A DNA stretch of 64,000 nucleotides from Vairimorpha ceranae (Eukaryota > Microsporidia > Nosematidae), in the NCBI RefSeq assembly GCF_000988165.1, contig NW_020169301.1:1-64000 (forward strand), given 5' to 3'. This document shows positions 10,347 through 20,276 of this stretch, piece by piece. Within the stretch, counting starts at the first letter, position 1. Each line of letters opens with the position of its first letter. Under the pieces are notes generated by a model. The model saw only the letters and a program-made list of their open reading frames with translations, searched no databases and had not been told where the DNA came from. A program made the translations under genes and the position numbers.

Positions 10347-10806
10347 CACCAAATGAATATTTTTAAATGATAATTATTGATTTTTTACATTTTAAAATTT
10401 AAATAAATGTCAATTTGTTTTTTATACTACAAAATCTTTATAAAGTTATTTTTATTTATTAAATATTATTTAAATAAATATAAAGACGTTTGGTTTTACA
10501 TGACAAATTAAATCTTGTTGTAGTCACTAATAAATCTTTCTATGCACATCACTGAATCTTTGCACGCATCAATAAACCATTGCACATATCACAAATAAAT
10601 CTTTTTATGCACATCACTGAATCTTTGCACATATATTTTATAAATCTTTGCAGACATCACTGAATATTTGTATACACCACAAATAAATCTTTGCAGACAT
10701 CACAAATAAATTTTTATGCACATCACAAAAAAATCCCTGCACACATCAATAAATTTTTGCACACGTCAAGTATAAATTTTATATGTGCATAATTTTACAC
10801 CCATAA
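10347..10806. other. Spacer with degenerate tandem repeats
   Basis: The first 150 bases are plain AT-rich sequence. From about 10519 the spacer consists of the repeat array listed next, which ends roughly 40 bp before the helicase start. Confidence 0.6.
10519..10775. repeat. Degenerate tandem repeat, units about 20-24 bp
   Basis: Around ten imperfect copies of a unit such as 'CACATCACAAATAAATCTTT' plus 'GCA' or 'ATG'. A higher-order copy is visible: 'TTATGCACATCACTGAATCT' (10608-10627) nearly repeats 'CTATGCACATCACTGAATCT' (10539-10558). The array sits directly upstream of the helicase gene. Confidence 0.8.
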
Positions 10807-12252
10807 ATGAAGACAGATGAAGAAATTTTACAAAATGAAAATATTAATTTTAATGATAAAAAAATAAAAGGAGGATCTTTTAAGACACTTAATTTACATA
10901 AACAGTTATTATATAACATCCCTTTTATTAATCCCACACCAATTCAGCGAAAAATTATTCCAATGATTTTAGAGCATAAATCAGTGATGGGCATTGGAAG
11001 AACAGGAAGTGGAAAAACTTTCTGCTATCTAATCCCTGCAATACAAAAGGCTTTAGAAAATAAAAATATACTTATTTTAGTACCAACAAGAGAATTAATT
11101 AATCAAGTTAATAGAAATATAAAATATCTTACTAGAAATATAGAACTAGATGGTATTATAGAAGTTAATACACCTGGTAGATTTAATTATGAAAATAAAA
11201 ATATCAAAATTGATTTATTAGTGGTTGATGAGATAGATCGAATAATTGAAGAAAAAGATTTAAAACAGGAATTTAATATTATTAATGATAAATTAGAGTG
11301 TCAAAAAGTCTTTTTTAGTGCTACTAAACCAGATATTCATGTAGATTGTAAAATTATAGAAGTAGATGCAAAGATTAATGATAATATTAATTATAATTTT
11401 TATTATTTACCTAGTATTTCTAAGGAGAGTGTATTACTTAACACACTACACTCACTAAAAATAAGTAATAATAAAGGAAATAAGGTTATTATCTTTGTTA
11501 GTACAAAATACACTGTAGATTATTTACTAGAAATACTAAAAGATTATAATTATTTATGTAGGGGCATTTACAGTAGCATGGATAACCAAGCAAGGATAGG
11601 AAATTTTAAAGATTTTTCTAAGGGTTTATTTAATATTCTTATAGTCACAGATGTAGCAGCCCGTGGATTAGATATTCCTCTTTTAGATGTTGTAATAAAT
11701 TATGATTTATCAGATGAGAGAACTTTTTTACACAGAGTTGGACGTATAAGAGGAGCAGGTGTATGTTATTCATTTGTTACATATAATGATATATTCCATT
11801 TCTTTAATATTCAAGAAACACATCTTAAAGATATAGAAATAGGACTAGTACCGAATGATATCTTAGATGAATATGATTTATCAAAATATCTTCCTCTTAA
11901 AGCTAAGACAGAGAAAGGATATGAAAAGTGCCTTAAATTTAGAAGTAAGGTAAGTGTACCAGAAGAATATAAAGATAAAATAAGTACTTTTACAGTACAT
12001 AAAAATTTTAAAATTAAAGAATCTTTGTGTATGAAGTTACAAAAACATTTTAACAAAATAAAGAAAGAAGAGAATATTACAGTAAAAGATATAGATGTTA
12101 TTAATAAATATAAGGATCAGTTTTATATTCCATATAATAGAAAAGATACTAAAATACATAGTAGTGCCTTTGGAGTAATGAAAGATGACTACATTTTGGA
12201 AAAGAAAGAGAAATTTAAATATAAACGTGCGAAGATGCACGCAAAAAAGTAA
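10807..12252 (+). CDS. DEAD-box RNA helicase, DBP10/DDX54-like
   Basis: An SF2 RNA helicase of 481 aa with all core motifs: Q motif 'PTPIQ' (43-47), Walker A 'GRTGSGKT' (64-71), 'PTREL' (93-97), 'TPGR' (122-125), motif II as DEID (141-144) instead of DEAD, 'SAT' (171-173), 'RGLDIP' and 'HRVGRIRGAG'. The 'VINYDLSDERTFLHRVGR' stretch and the Arg/Lys-rich tail resemble DBP10/DDX54, a nucleolar helicase for 60S subunit assembly; the family assignment is moderate. The usual GG motif is missing. The ATG follows 'CACCCATAAATG'. The stop overlaps an AATAAA. The long tail after the helicase core (about 340-481) is basic. Confidence 0.8.
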   Translation: MKTDEEILQNENINFNDKKIKGGSFKTLNLHKQLLYNIPFINPTPIQRKIIPMILEHKSVMGIGRTGSGKTFCYLIPAIQKALENKNILILVPTRELINQVNRNIKYLTRNIELDGIIEVNTPGRFNYENKNIKIDLLVVDEIDRIIEEKDLKQEFNIINDKLECQKVFFSATKPDIHVDCKIIEVDAKINDNINYNFYYLPSISKESVLLNTLHSLKISNNKGNKVIIFVSTKYTVDYLLEILKDYNYLCRGIYSSMDNQARIGNFKDFSKGLFNILIVTDVAARGLDIPLLDVVINYDLSDERTFLHRVGRIRGAGVCYSFVTYNDIFHFFNIQETHLKDIEIGLVPNDILDEYDLSKYLPLKAKTEKGYEKCLKFRSKVSVPEEYKDKISTFTVHKNFKIKESLCMKLQKHFNKIKKEENITVKDIDVINKYKDQFYIPYNRKDTKIHSSAFGVMKDDYILEKKEKFKYKRAKMHAKK

Positions 12253-12462
12253 ATAAAAATTATTTAATAAAGCACTTTTTTTATACCAAAGTACACAATT
12301 TTCCTGTTACTTTCTTTATATTTTACACATGTAAATTTAATAATGTTATCTATTAATTTTTTTGTGTAATATACAAAATCTTAACAAATTAGTACTTTTG
12401 TAAATTAAGAAATTCATCTTTTAATCAAATAAAACATTTGAAAATATTTGATTTTTAAGGCC

Positions 12463-13224
12463 ATGGAAAATTTAAAAAACAAATTATTAAGGGAGGCCAA
12501 AGCACTAAAGACTACAAAAAAAATTTTGTTTTTTATTCCTGTTTCATCTCCTGATTACGAATCATCGGCAGAAAAATTTAGAGAAGTGGCACAAATGTGC
12601 CACGACAAGCAAGAAAAAATAAATTATCTTCTTGAAGCAACAAAATCATACCTTATGAATCCTGTAGAGTACAACAGATACAATACATATTTGATTTATT
12701 TGGACATAGCAGAAATATATGGTGAAGGACATGAAGCTATTAACTTCTATATAAAAAGCGGTGATATGGCACTATCATGTGATAAAAAGAGTTTGGCGGC
12801 CAGGTCATACGAGAAGGCCAGTGATTTAAGTGATGATATTAATAAAAAGATTGAATTAATGTCTAAAATAGTGGAATGTTATGATTCTAAAAGTTGGGAA
12901 AATCACAGGATTCATGCTTTAAAGCAATTGGCATTTACGTTGTTCAAAAATGGGGAATACGAAAAGGCAGCACAAAATTTTTTGTTAATAAAAAGTAGTA
13001 TTTATAATTTGTGTGCAGGAATATGTTATTATTTAGTGGGTGTGGATACAGATCTAGAGGTTTCTAATGAACATATAGAAGTTTATGAAGCATTATCAAA
13101 AGGACCAGAGGAATTAAGAAAGAGCATAGAACATTATTTAGATAATTATGCAGTAGAAAAAGAAGTAAGAAAAATAATGGAGACAGTTGTAGAAAAAATG
13201 AGACCTGAAAATGATATTTTATAA
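12463..13224 (+). CDS. SEC17: SNAP adaptor (alpha-SNAP/Sec17-like)
   Basis: A 253-aa all-helical protein with the TPR-like layout of SNAP adaptors, which recruit the ATPase NSF/Sec18 to SNARE complexes after vesicle fusion. It has 'YGEGHEAINFYIKSGDMAL', then 'SLAARSYEKASDL', then 'HALKQLAFTLFKNGEYEKAA', the repeating order seen in Sec17. The tail ends in acidic and hydrophobic residues; the exact Leu-rich NSF-activating end is not conserved in an obvious way. I start at 12463 rather than the in-frame ATG at 12448, since family proteins begin close to this point, but only CC precedes it. A gamma-SNAP identity is also possible. Confidence 0.7.
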   Translation: MENLKNKLLREAKALKTTKKILFFIPVSSPDYESSAEKFREVAQMCHDKQEKINYLLEATKSYLMNPVEYNRYNTYLIYLDIAEIYGEGHEAINFYIKSGDMALSCDKKSLAARSYEKASDLSDDINKKIELMSKIVECYDSKSWENHRIHALKQLAFTLFKNGEYEKAAQNFLLIKSSIYNLCAGICYYLVGVDTDLEVSNEHIEVYEALSKGPEELRKSIEHYLDNYAVEKEVRKIMETVVEKMRPENDIL

Positions 13225-13669
13225 ATTTTAAGGTAAATAAAAAATACTATATTTTAATATTCAATTTATTTTTATATTTAAATAATCAATTTATTTTTAT
13301 ATCAAAACTTCAATTTATATTTTTATATTAAAACTTCAATTTATATTTTTATATTAAAATTTCAATTTATATTTTATATTTTAATAATCAAATTATTTTT
13401 ATTGTTCAATACACATTTTATTTTTATATTTTAATACCCAATATATTTTTATATTAAAGTCTTAATCTATTTTTTAATTAAACAAAAACTGTCATAACTT
13501 TATAAATATTCATTAATTGTATTTTAAACCACGCAATAATCATGTTTAATAAATAATACTAACGTTAACAATAAAATAATTCTTATTATTAGAAAATATG
13601 TGATAAATTATTTTTTATATTAAAATACACAATCAAGTTTATATTAAAAAAACAAATCAATTTAATTAT
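13225..13669. other. Convergent spacer with AT repeats
   Basis: Mostly the AT-rich array listed separately, then 200 bases of unstructured AT-rich sequence before the transporter's stop codon. Confidence 0.5.
13255..13460. repeat. AT-rich tandem repeat, units about 23-27 bp
   Basis: Seven to eight imperfect copies of 'CAATTTATATTTTTATATTA' plus 'AAACTT'. The central three copies (about 13309-13375) are nearly identical. Confidence 0.8.
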
Positions 13670-15226
13670 TTAAACCATATAACCTTTAAACATATTTGTA
13701 TACAAATTATAAGGATGTCCAATAATTAACACTTCACAACTATATTCTGATATTCTCTTACAAATTATATCATTACCTTCATAATCAATATAAGGACATT
13801 CTCTTAAATCAATAAGTATTTTAGGACCATCCACTTGTAATATCTTTCTTAATTTATCATAAGTTAAGAAAAAGGCGATAAAATCTATTTTAACAATCTT
13901 ATAAGTCTTTTGTACATCATTATAATAAATTCCCGAATCTTTTTTCTTGTTATAAACCCACATCTTGTAACCGATACATATAATTAAACAATGTACTAAA
14001 CTTCCCATTATAATTCCAAAAATAGGATTAAAATATCCTACTACTAGAGATAATACAATAATAAATAGATCTATGTAAGATGTCTCCGGTATTAATTCTA
14101 AGAAATTAGATAAAACAAATGATCCTCCGATATATACTGGTATTAATGCTAAAAGTATATTTGGGAGAAACTTTCTAGACAAAGGACCAATATAAAAAAG
14201 ACCGGTTAATGATAGACCACCCAAAATAGCATGTATTCTCGATGTACCGCCTGCTTTATTGAAATATATAGAAGTACAGTTAATAAAATAAGTAGGATAG
14301 CCAAAGAAGGCTGTTAAAAAGTTAGAAATTCCTTGAGTCTTAAATTCTTCATTTAGATCGGCCGGAATATTCATAATACTAGAAAATCCTGGTACATTTA
14401 CCGTAATATGTATCATATTTGTTAGGGCAAGAGTTAATATCTGAGGAATAAGCTTAATTAAAAGTTTAAAATTAAACTTTCCAAACTTTAAAAACTCAAA
14501 TATATTGAAACTGACAGTATTAGTACTTAACTTTGGTACAAGGTTAATACTTCTAAGCTTTTGTAAATCATATCCCAGAATAAAAAATATACCATGAAAT
14601 ATAACTGCTATAGAAAGAGAATATAACGGAATAAAGAATACATATCCTGGAAACCGTCTTTCTAAATAATATGCTAACAATACTAAAAATATAGTAACTA
14701 AAGCACTAAAATGAATAATAAGGGACGTCTTACCTACGTATATCTGTTTAAACCCGTCTACTATAAGCCCGACTCCTATTGAAGCCATTACCCCATATAG
14801 AGGGGCTTTAGGTATAAAATTAAAAAATTTACCCAATCCATACATTCCCATAAGATAAGATAACAGGCCAAACAATAAAGTACCGACAAAAACAGCGACA
14901 TATGCATTAGTTAAAGATTCCTCTGCTGAATTACTATTCGCGTCACATATTTTATGAATATTATTAGTTATCGATACAGACTCGAATATAGCGCCACCGC
15001 ATATTCCTGCGCGTAATCGCGAAAATCCACCAAACACGCATTGTGCAATAATTGTAGTTGAAGTAAATACCATCATATTAAAGTTCTCTAAATTTACACT
15101 ATGTGATTCTGTTAAATAAAGATTAGATCCAATAGACAAGAAATCTAAGAGTGTTAGTGTATAAAGTAAGAATACAGACGAAAATATTGTAATTATGAAA
15201 TTTTTCTTTTTTGTTATTGAAATCAT
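13670..15226 (-). CDS. SulP-family anion transporter with STAS domain
   Basis: An integral membrane protein of 518 aa with about ten to twelve hydrophobic segments and a C-terminal STAS domain (about 440-518; 'ILIDLRECPYIDYEG' is the typical beta-alpha core). The family (SLC26/SulP) moves sulfate, chloride, bicarbonate or similar anions. Overall it resembles the intracellular fungal YGR125W/Vsb1 type more than plasma-membrane sulfate permeases, which is inference from the 'FGGFSRLRAGICGGAIFESV' region. The substrate cannot be read from sequence. Microsporidia rely on imported host metabolites, so such a carrier fits. The start has CCC 12 bases upstream. Confidence 0.85.
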   Translation of the reverse strand: MISITKKKNFIITIFSSVFLLYTLTLLDFLSIGSNLYLTESHSVNLENFNMMVFTSTTIIAQCVFGGFSRLRAGICGGAIFESVSITNNIHKICDANSNSAEESLTNAYVAVFVGTLLFGLLSYLMGMYGLGKFFNFIPKAPLYGVMASIGVGLIVDGFKQIYVGKTSLIIHFSALVTIFLVLLAYYLERRFPGYVFFIPLYSLSIAVIFHGIFFILGYDLQKLRSINLVPKLSTNTVSFNIFEFLKFGKFNFKLLIKLIPQILTLALTNMIHITVNVPGFSSIMNIPADLNEEFKTQGISNFLTAFFGYPTYFINCTSIYFNKAGGTSRIHAILGGLSLTGLFYIGPLSRKFLPNILLALIPVYIGGSFVLSNFLELIPETSYIDLFIIVLSLVVGYFNPIFGIIMGSLVHCLIICIGYKMWVYNKKKDSGIYYNDVQKTYKIVKIDFIAFFLTYDKLRKILQVDGPKILIDLRECPYIDYEGNDIICKRISEYSCEVLIIGHPYNLYTNMFKGYMV

Positions 15227-15693
15227 TAAATAATAAGGGCTAATATTTAAGTATTAAAGGAGAAAATTTTGCATCAATTTTTTTAAAAATTACTGATTAA
15301 CATTAAAATAAAGGAGTAAAAAAAATAAATGTATAACATTACTAACGTAAATATTATTTTATTATCTAGTTTTAAAATGTATAAACTGGAAGTTAAAAAT
15401 AAATATGTAAAAGTGTACGAAAATTACTATAAAATTATAATATATCGACAAGCCAAATTTATCAATTAAATGGTTTTATTAATTAAAACTCTCACCAAAC
15501 GTATATAAAATTTTGAAAACAAAGAGTTATAAATAAAAATACTTTTTTATATTTAATTAATCTTTATTGAAGTTAAATTAAAAAAATCCAACAAAAAATA
15601 AATAAAATTTTATATTAAATGTTTTATAAATATTTTTTAATTTAATGTTTTTGCTTAAAAAAATCTTAAAGTCTCACAGCCACAAATTATACA
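15227..15693. other. AT-rich spacer
   Basis: Nothing recognisable apart from poly-A/T runs. It includes the upstream region of the transporter and the 3' side of the RAD60-like gene. Confidence 0.4.
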
Positions 15694-16953
15694 TTATAAG
15701 TCAATAACATCAATAACATCATCATTTTCTAGTACTTCTTTTATTTTTTTATTTAAATCAATAATAATACCATTCATAACAATAATACCATTTTTACCAC
15801 ATCGCTCTAAAATATCGCTTACTTTTTTATTTTTACTTATAAGAATATTTTTACATGCATAAAAGTCTACATTAACTTTTAAGTTAATATCAGAACAGGT
15901 TGTATCAATTAATTCAAAATAAGGATTATTTTCTACAAATCCTATTTCTTCTAATGTCAAATATTTTGATACTGGTATACCATTATATTTTATTTTAACG
16001 AGATCAGCTTCCTCTAGAATATCAGCAAATGTATCATCTTTGCCTACGTAAAAAACACGCTCTTCATCATCACTCCTTAAAATTATTTTAGTTTTTTCAC
16101 TAAAATTAGCAGTTTCCGGCATTAATATTGTATTTTTAGCTGATAGTTTTTCAGTAGTAGATTCTCTATTTTGAAAAAAGTTTTTTACTTCTTCAAAATT
16201 ATCGCATGTGTTTAATGCAGCAGATTGTATTTTGTCCTCGGCTATAAATTCAGATTTATCGTATTCACTATTATTAAGATTTAAACTCCCGTAAGAATCA
16301 TCTACTTTTTTATTAACATCTTTGGAATCTGTTTCTAGTTCATTTTTTAAACAAATTGTATTTAAATCGTTATATTTAAATTTTTTAGATTCGTTTATTT
16401 CTTGACTGACACTTAATAAATTATTTTCATGGCCATTCAATACAACAGATTCAACTTTACAATGTGTAATAGAAGCATTTTGATTATCAAATGTTTCATC
16501 TGCACTTCTGTGTACAGTTAAAAGTTCCTGTTTACAATATACATGTTTAGAATTAATATAAGTTTTCTCAGAAATAGATTCAGGCATGTCATGTAATGAA
16601 AAATCATCTAAACGATGTAAATTAAGATCTTTAGTACCAAAAGCAGTCTGATTTCGATTTACTGATAAATTATTACTAATATTTTCTTCATCCATAGATA
16701 TTCTATTTAATTCGTTTATAGATGTTTTATTTAATTCATCTATCGACGTTTTATTTAATTCATCTATCTTATTGTCATTTAATTTTTGTTCCTTTTTATT
16801 ACTTAAAAAAGAGATTTTGTGTTCTTCATCTGATGATACAATTTCAATAAGACCAGTAGGTTTATTTTTTACAGCTGCAGATCTTTTCTTTTTTTTAATT
16901 GTAGTTTTAAGAATCTCTATATCATCACTATCTTCTTTATTCTTAGATACCAT
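15694..16953 (-). CDS. RAD60/ESC2/NIP45-like protein with two SUMO-like domains
   Basis: A 419-aa protein with a long disordered, acidic N-terminal half and two ubiquitin-fold (SUMO-like) domains at the C-terminus. SLD1 covers about 289-350 ('FYVGKDDTFADIL', then 'VKIKYNGIPV') and SLD2 about 357-419 ('IIVMNGIIIDLNKKIKEVL', ending 'DDVIDVIDL'). Two stretches near the N-terminus, 'DDIEIL' and 'IEIVSSDEE', look like SUMO-interacting motifs. This arrangement is the hallmark of Rad60, Esc2 and NIP45, which join SUMO signalling to genome stability. There is no C-terminal GG, so it is not a conjugated SUMO. Three short repeats of 'ELNKTSI' type occur at about residues 62-85. CCCC lies six bases before the ATG. 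Confidence 0.65.
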   Translation of the reverse strand: MVSKNKEDSDDIEILKTTIKKKKRSAAVKNKPTGLIEIVSSDEEHKISFLSNKKEQKLNDNKIDELNKTSIDELNKTSINELNRISMDEENISNNLSVNRNQTAFGTKDLNLHRLDDFSLHDMPESISEKTYINSKHVYCKQELLTVHRSADETFDNQNASITHCKVESVVLNGHENNLLSVSQEINESKKFKYNDLNTICLKNELETDSKDVNKKVDDSYGSLNLNNSEYDKSEFIAEDKIQSAALNTCDNFEEVKNFFQNRESTTEKLSAKNTILMPETANFSEKTKIILRSDDEERVFYVGKDDTFADILEEADLVKIKYNGIPVSKYLTLEEIGFVENNPYFELIDTTCSDINLKVNVDFYACKNILISKNKKVSDILERCGKNGIIVMNGIIIDLNKKIKEVLENDDVIDVIDL

Positions 16954-17940
16954 AAAAAGGGGTAAAGAATAAGTAAATTACTGACTCATCTATGCAATTT
17001 TGTATCCACCAATAATTTAAATTATTAATTTTATAATGTAAAATATTACTTTATACTAGTTATTGTTTAAGAATTTATCCATGATATATACAAATTTACA
17101 CTTCTAAAGATATCACTGATTTCTTGTATAATTAAACATTTTTTTGGACAACAAGATAAATTTTATGGTATTTTCACTTACAAATAATTTATGCGTAGAG
17201 TTTTTATTTTATCAATTTTAAAATGTTTTATTTTTAAATTTAAAAGTACTAATATCATTGTAAAGTTTATTATTCTATGCACAGAATAAATCTTTTATAT
17301 TTAGTACAGTTGTAATTAGATTTTGTATTACAAACATTAAAACTAACTTTTTGAAAAAATTTTATAAATCCTCGAAAAAAAGATTAAATTTTTTTTGTGA
17401 TTTTTTACAATTATTTAAGTTAAAAAATGATAGAGGTTTAAGAATAAAAACGAGCAAAAGATAACCAGCTATTATAAACGGTCTTTTTATGTATAAATTT
17501 AGGAAAAATGTTTTGGCGTTGTGTTGTGTCTTTTTGTAAGCCAAAGCAACTACTGAAGTTTTTATTGATCAAGTTAAATTTTTTGCTTGAATTTGATGGC
17601 GACACAATTATGATAAAGACTCCAGAGAAAAAAATATGCTTTTTAATAAAGTAACATTTAGCAAAAAACATTGAATTACTCTTTATTGTACTGAAATTTT
17701 TTTCGAGTGCAAACGACAAGATTTTTGGTTTTAAATAATTCTCATAGCGTAATGCGATTCATTAAGACGCTTTAAAAACAAATTTATAAATTTACAACCG
17801 CATTGTATTCTATATACAGGCGCAATATTTGCTAAAACTTAAAGGAATTTTCTTTTTTATCGCTTTGATTCCGATATTAATACCAGTATAGATACAAATC
17901 AAAAACTTTTTTTGTTCCTATTAAAATTCAAAATTAATCT
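16954..17940. other. Spacer and start of the transposon graveyard
   Basis: No intact gene. The stretch to about 17350 is AT-rich spacer. From there to 17940 base composition becomes more mixed and short open frames appear on both strands. They probably include the broken N-terminal part of the MULE transposase that is recognisable from 17960, but I find no domain in them. Confidence 0.4.
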
Positions 17941-17959
17941 GCTTAAAGAGACACCTTCA

Positions 17960-18770
17960 ATTTTCATTAATAGTACATTTACTGTTGTACCATCTTCTTA
18001 TTATAAACTATTTACTATTTCTATTTTATAAAATAATAATGTCATTCCTGTCGTATATGCCTTACTATCAGATAAGTCTTTAGATTAATAAAGAAATGTA
18101 TCGTGTTCTATTTATTTTAATTAGTAGACATTCTTCACAGTTTATCAAGACCGACTTCGAAAAAGGATCTATTTTGGCTTTGATGCCAAGTTTCCTCGAA
18201 ATTTCAATATCTGGCTGTCAATTTCATTTATGACATAACATTATTAAAAATCTAAAAGAATTTAACTTCTACATTAGATATTTTTAACACCTATTGTGTA
18301 CAAATTTGTAAGTCTTTAATTGCTCTGTTTTATATGGATAGAGATCTTGTAAAAGACGTATTTAATAAACTTAAAAACCATTTATATTTTCCGTACTACC
18401 TTTCAAATTTTTTGATGAATATTTTTACAAGACTTATATTGGTTTTAATTTGCATGAAGCGATTTATCCTATACACATGTAAAATCATATCAATGAATAC
18501 CAAACGAACAATGCATTTGCAAGTACTTTTGAACTCTTAACTACAATTTAATTTTGTTGATGTATAAGCTTCGTTGAGAAGAAAAAGTAATACACCATTA
18601 TTTCCAATGATTGAATGCGGCATTTTTTTCTCCGTGGCACAGCGTTATGTTCGACCAGAGAAAACCATAAATAATTTACTTATTGAAGTTGAGTGCCAAA
18701 ACTATGGTGTTATGTTTTTATTTAGACTAATAAATTTTCTTTATTATTTATGTTTTTTTAATTTAAGATT
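17960..18770 (+). pseudogene. Decayed MULE (Mutator-like) transposase
   Basis: The three reading frames together carry the order of motifs of a MULE DDE transposase. First 'INSTFTVVPSSYYKL' (17966-18010), where the family has 'DGTF..VP..Y', so the first catalytic Asp appears as Asn. Next 'NVIPVVYALLSDKSLD'. Then after a frameshift 'KTDFEKGSILAL' and 'ISGCQFHL' (18147-18230), the diagnostic 'DFE.A...GC.FH' block with its Asp retained. Later 'FFDEYFYKTYIG' and 'EYQTNNAF' (about 18410-18510), as in the 'TNN..E' C-terminal motif. Several stops and frameshifts interrupt it. No terminal inverted repeats were located. Confidence 0.75.
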
Positions 18771-18889
18771 ATAAAAGTGATCTCAAATGTCTGGCCACCG
18801 CATCTTGGTAGTTTTAGCTGAAGTAGAACCATATGTACAAAAAGCGGTGTAGTCAAAATTTATTTTTGACATTAAAATATTATTTCAAG

Positions 18890-19420
18890 AAATAAAGATA
18901 AATGAATGAAGAAGAAATGAATGCTTTTTATACTCGTCTGGTAGATGTAAAAATGAAACAGAATTGTATAATATATGGACAAAAGACAAGATACGATCAT
19001 TTTCAACATTCGATGTTATAGGAAATGTTACTACGCAACTGTGGTGTATATTTAAAAAATGTAAACATGATTTTGCATGTGAATTAATATAATTTTTTTT
19101 ATAGTTAAATACCATCATTAGACAATTAATAAATAATTGCTTGAGATATTAATTGGGCTTATTAAAACCTTTTGGGCATTGATTGTGGAAATTAAAGAAT
19201 GTTACAAAACTTTAAGGAAATTTGATGTTTATGACAGATACATAAAGTCAATTTAATCAATATGAGGAAGGAGTATCACAATAGAAATTGATGAAACAGA
19301 AATAGATAAAAAAATAACCATAGGGGACATTTGATTAAATATTTTGAGTTTAGCTATGTACAACGGGCAGGGAAAGAATAATAGTAATTATTCGGGTTGT
19401 AAAAAGTTTTTTTAACGTTG
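18890..19420 (+). pseudogene. Possible Merlin/ISXO2-like transposase trace
   Basis: Two fragments in different frames. 'LWCIFKKCKHDF' (about 19039-19074) resembles the second half of the N-terminal zinc ribbon of ISXO2-like transposases. 'SITIEIDETEIDKK' (19272-19313) resembles their 'VEIDES' motif around the first catalytic Asp. The distance between them is about right for that family, but the connecting sequence carries stops and frameshifts and the later DDE motifs are not seen. Weak call. Confidence 0.3.
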
Positions 19421-20276
19421 GCTTTTCTTTTACTTATTTATTTAGATTTTAAATAAGTTATTTATTTCGACAGCTGTCAAGCCTACAATAATTTATGACT
19501 ATTGTTCTAATCTCATTTTACAACTAATTATTTTCTTCACTTTAAAGATCCAAATACAATAACTCCTACCAATAATATAAAGTAATTGGAGATCATTAAG
19601 GAATCAATCTCACAAATATGCAGAACAAAAAAGCTATGTTATTTATATTTATTTATGCATATGTGCATTAGAAATGTTGGTGTAAACGTTACAAAAAAAA
19701 TTAAAATATTGTTTTATACTATCTTTATAATATTCTTTATTTTTTATTTATTTAATTTTAATTGTTTTCGTTTTAAAATTTTGAAATTAAAAGGGCAAAA
19801 AATAAAATTTTTGACTAAGCCACTTTTTGCACATCATGTTTTACTTCATTTAAATTTTAATATTTCATTTTTGTTTCTTTATTTTTTTCTAATATGATTT
19901 AGTATTTATTAAAATTAATTGCAAGTTAAATTTTTATTAAAATTATTAAAAATATATTAACATGTCAAATAACTTAATGTTAATATATTGGAGTAAATTG
20001 ATGGAATAAATATATTTTTATACTTTTAAATAAAATCATATTTTCTAGTAACGCCATTTTGATAACAACAAAAATAGATTGCATATTTAATTTTCATTAA
20101 AATAAATTGTAATTTAAATGTTATCAAAATGCATTGGAAATTGTCATTTTTATTCATAATCTAAATTTTTATTTTAAAAATAATACTGTCAAAAACACAG
20201 GTTTTGAATATATTAAATTGTTAATTTATATCTTAATTAATAAGATATATAAAAGAAATTTACTTTTTACCCATAG
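19421..20276. other. AT-rich spacer before the BAR-like gene
   Basis: No feature is recognised. A frame of 103 codons at 19586-19897 encodes an implausible Phe/Lys/Ile-rich sequence without start signal and is not called. Confidence 0.4.

Noticed and set aside
17362..17719. Two overlapping minus-strand frames of 60 and 93 codons
   Set aside because: They lie opposite the decayed MULE region, overlap each other in different frames and have no motif or start signal.
18885..19118. 77-codon minus-strand frame with His/Cys residues
   Set aside because: His/Cys spacing does not make a zinc finger; the opposite strand gives the better transposase-like reading.
19586..19897. 103-codon frame on the plus strand
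   Set aside because: Phe/Lys/Ile low-complexity product, no CCC signal, lies in spacer.
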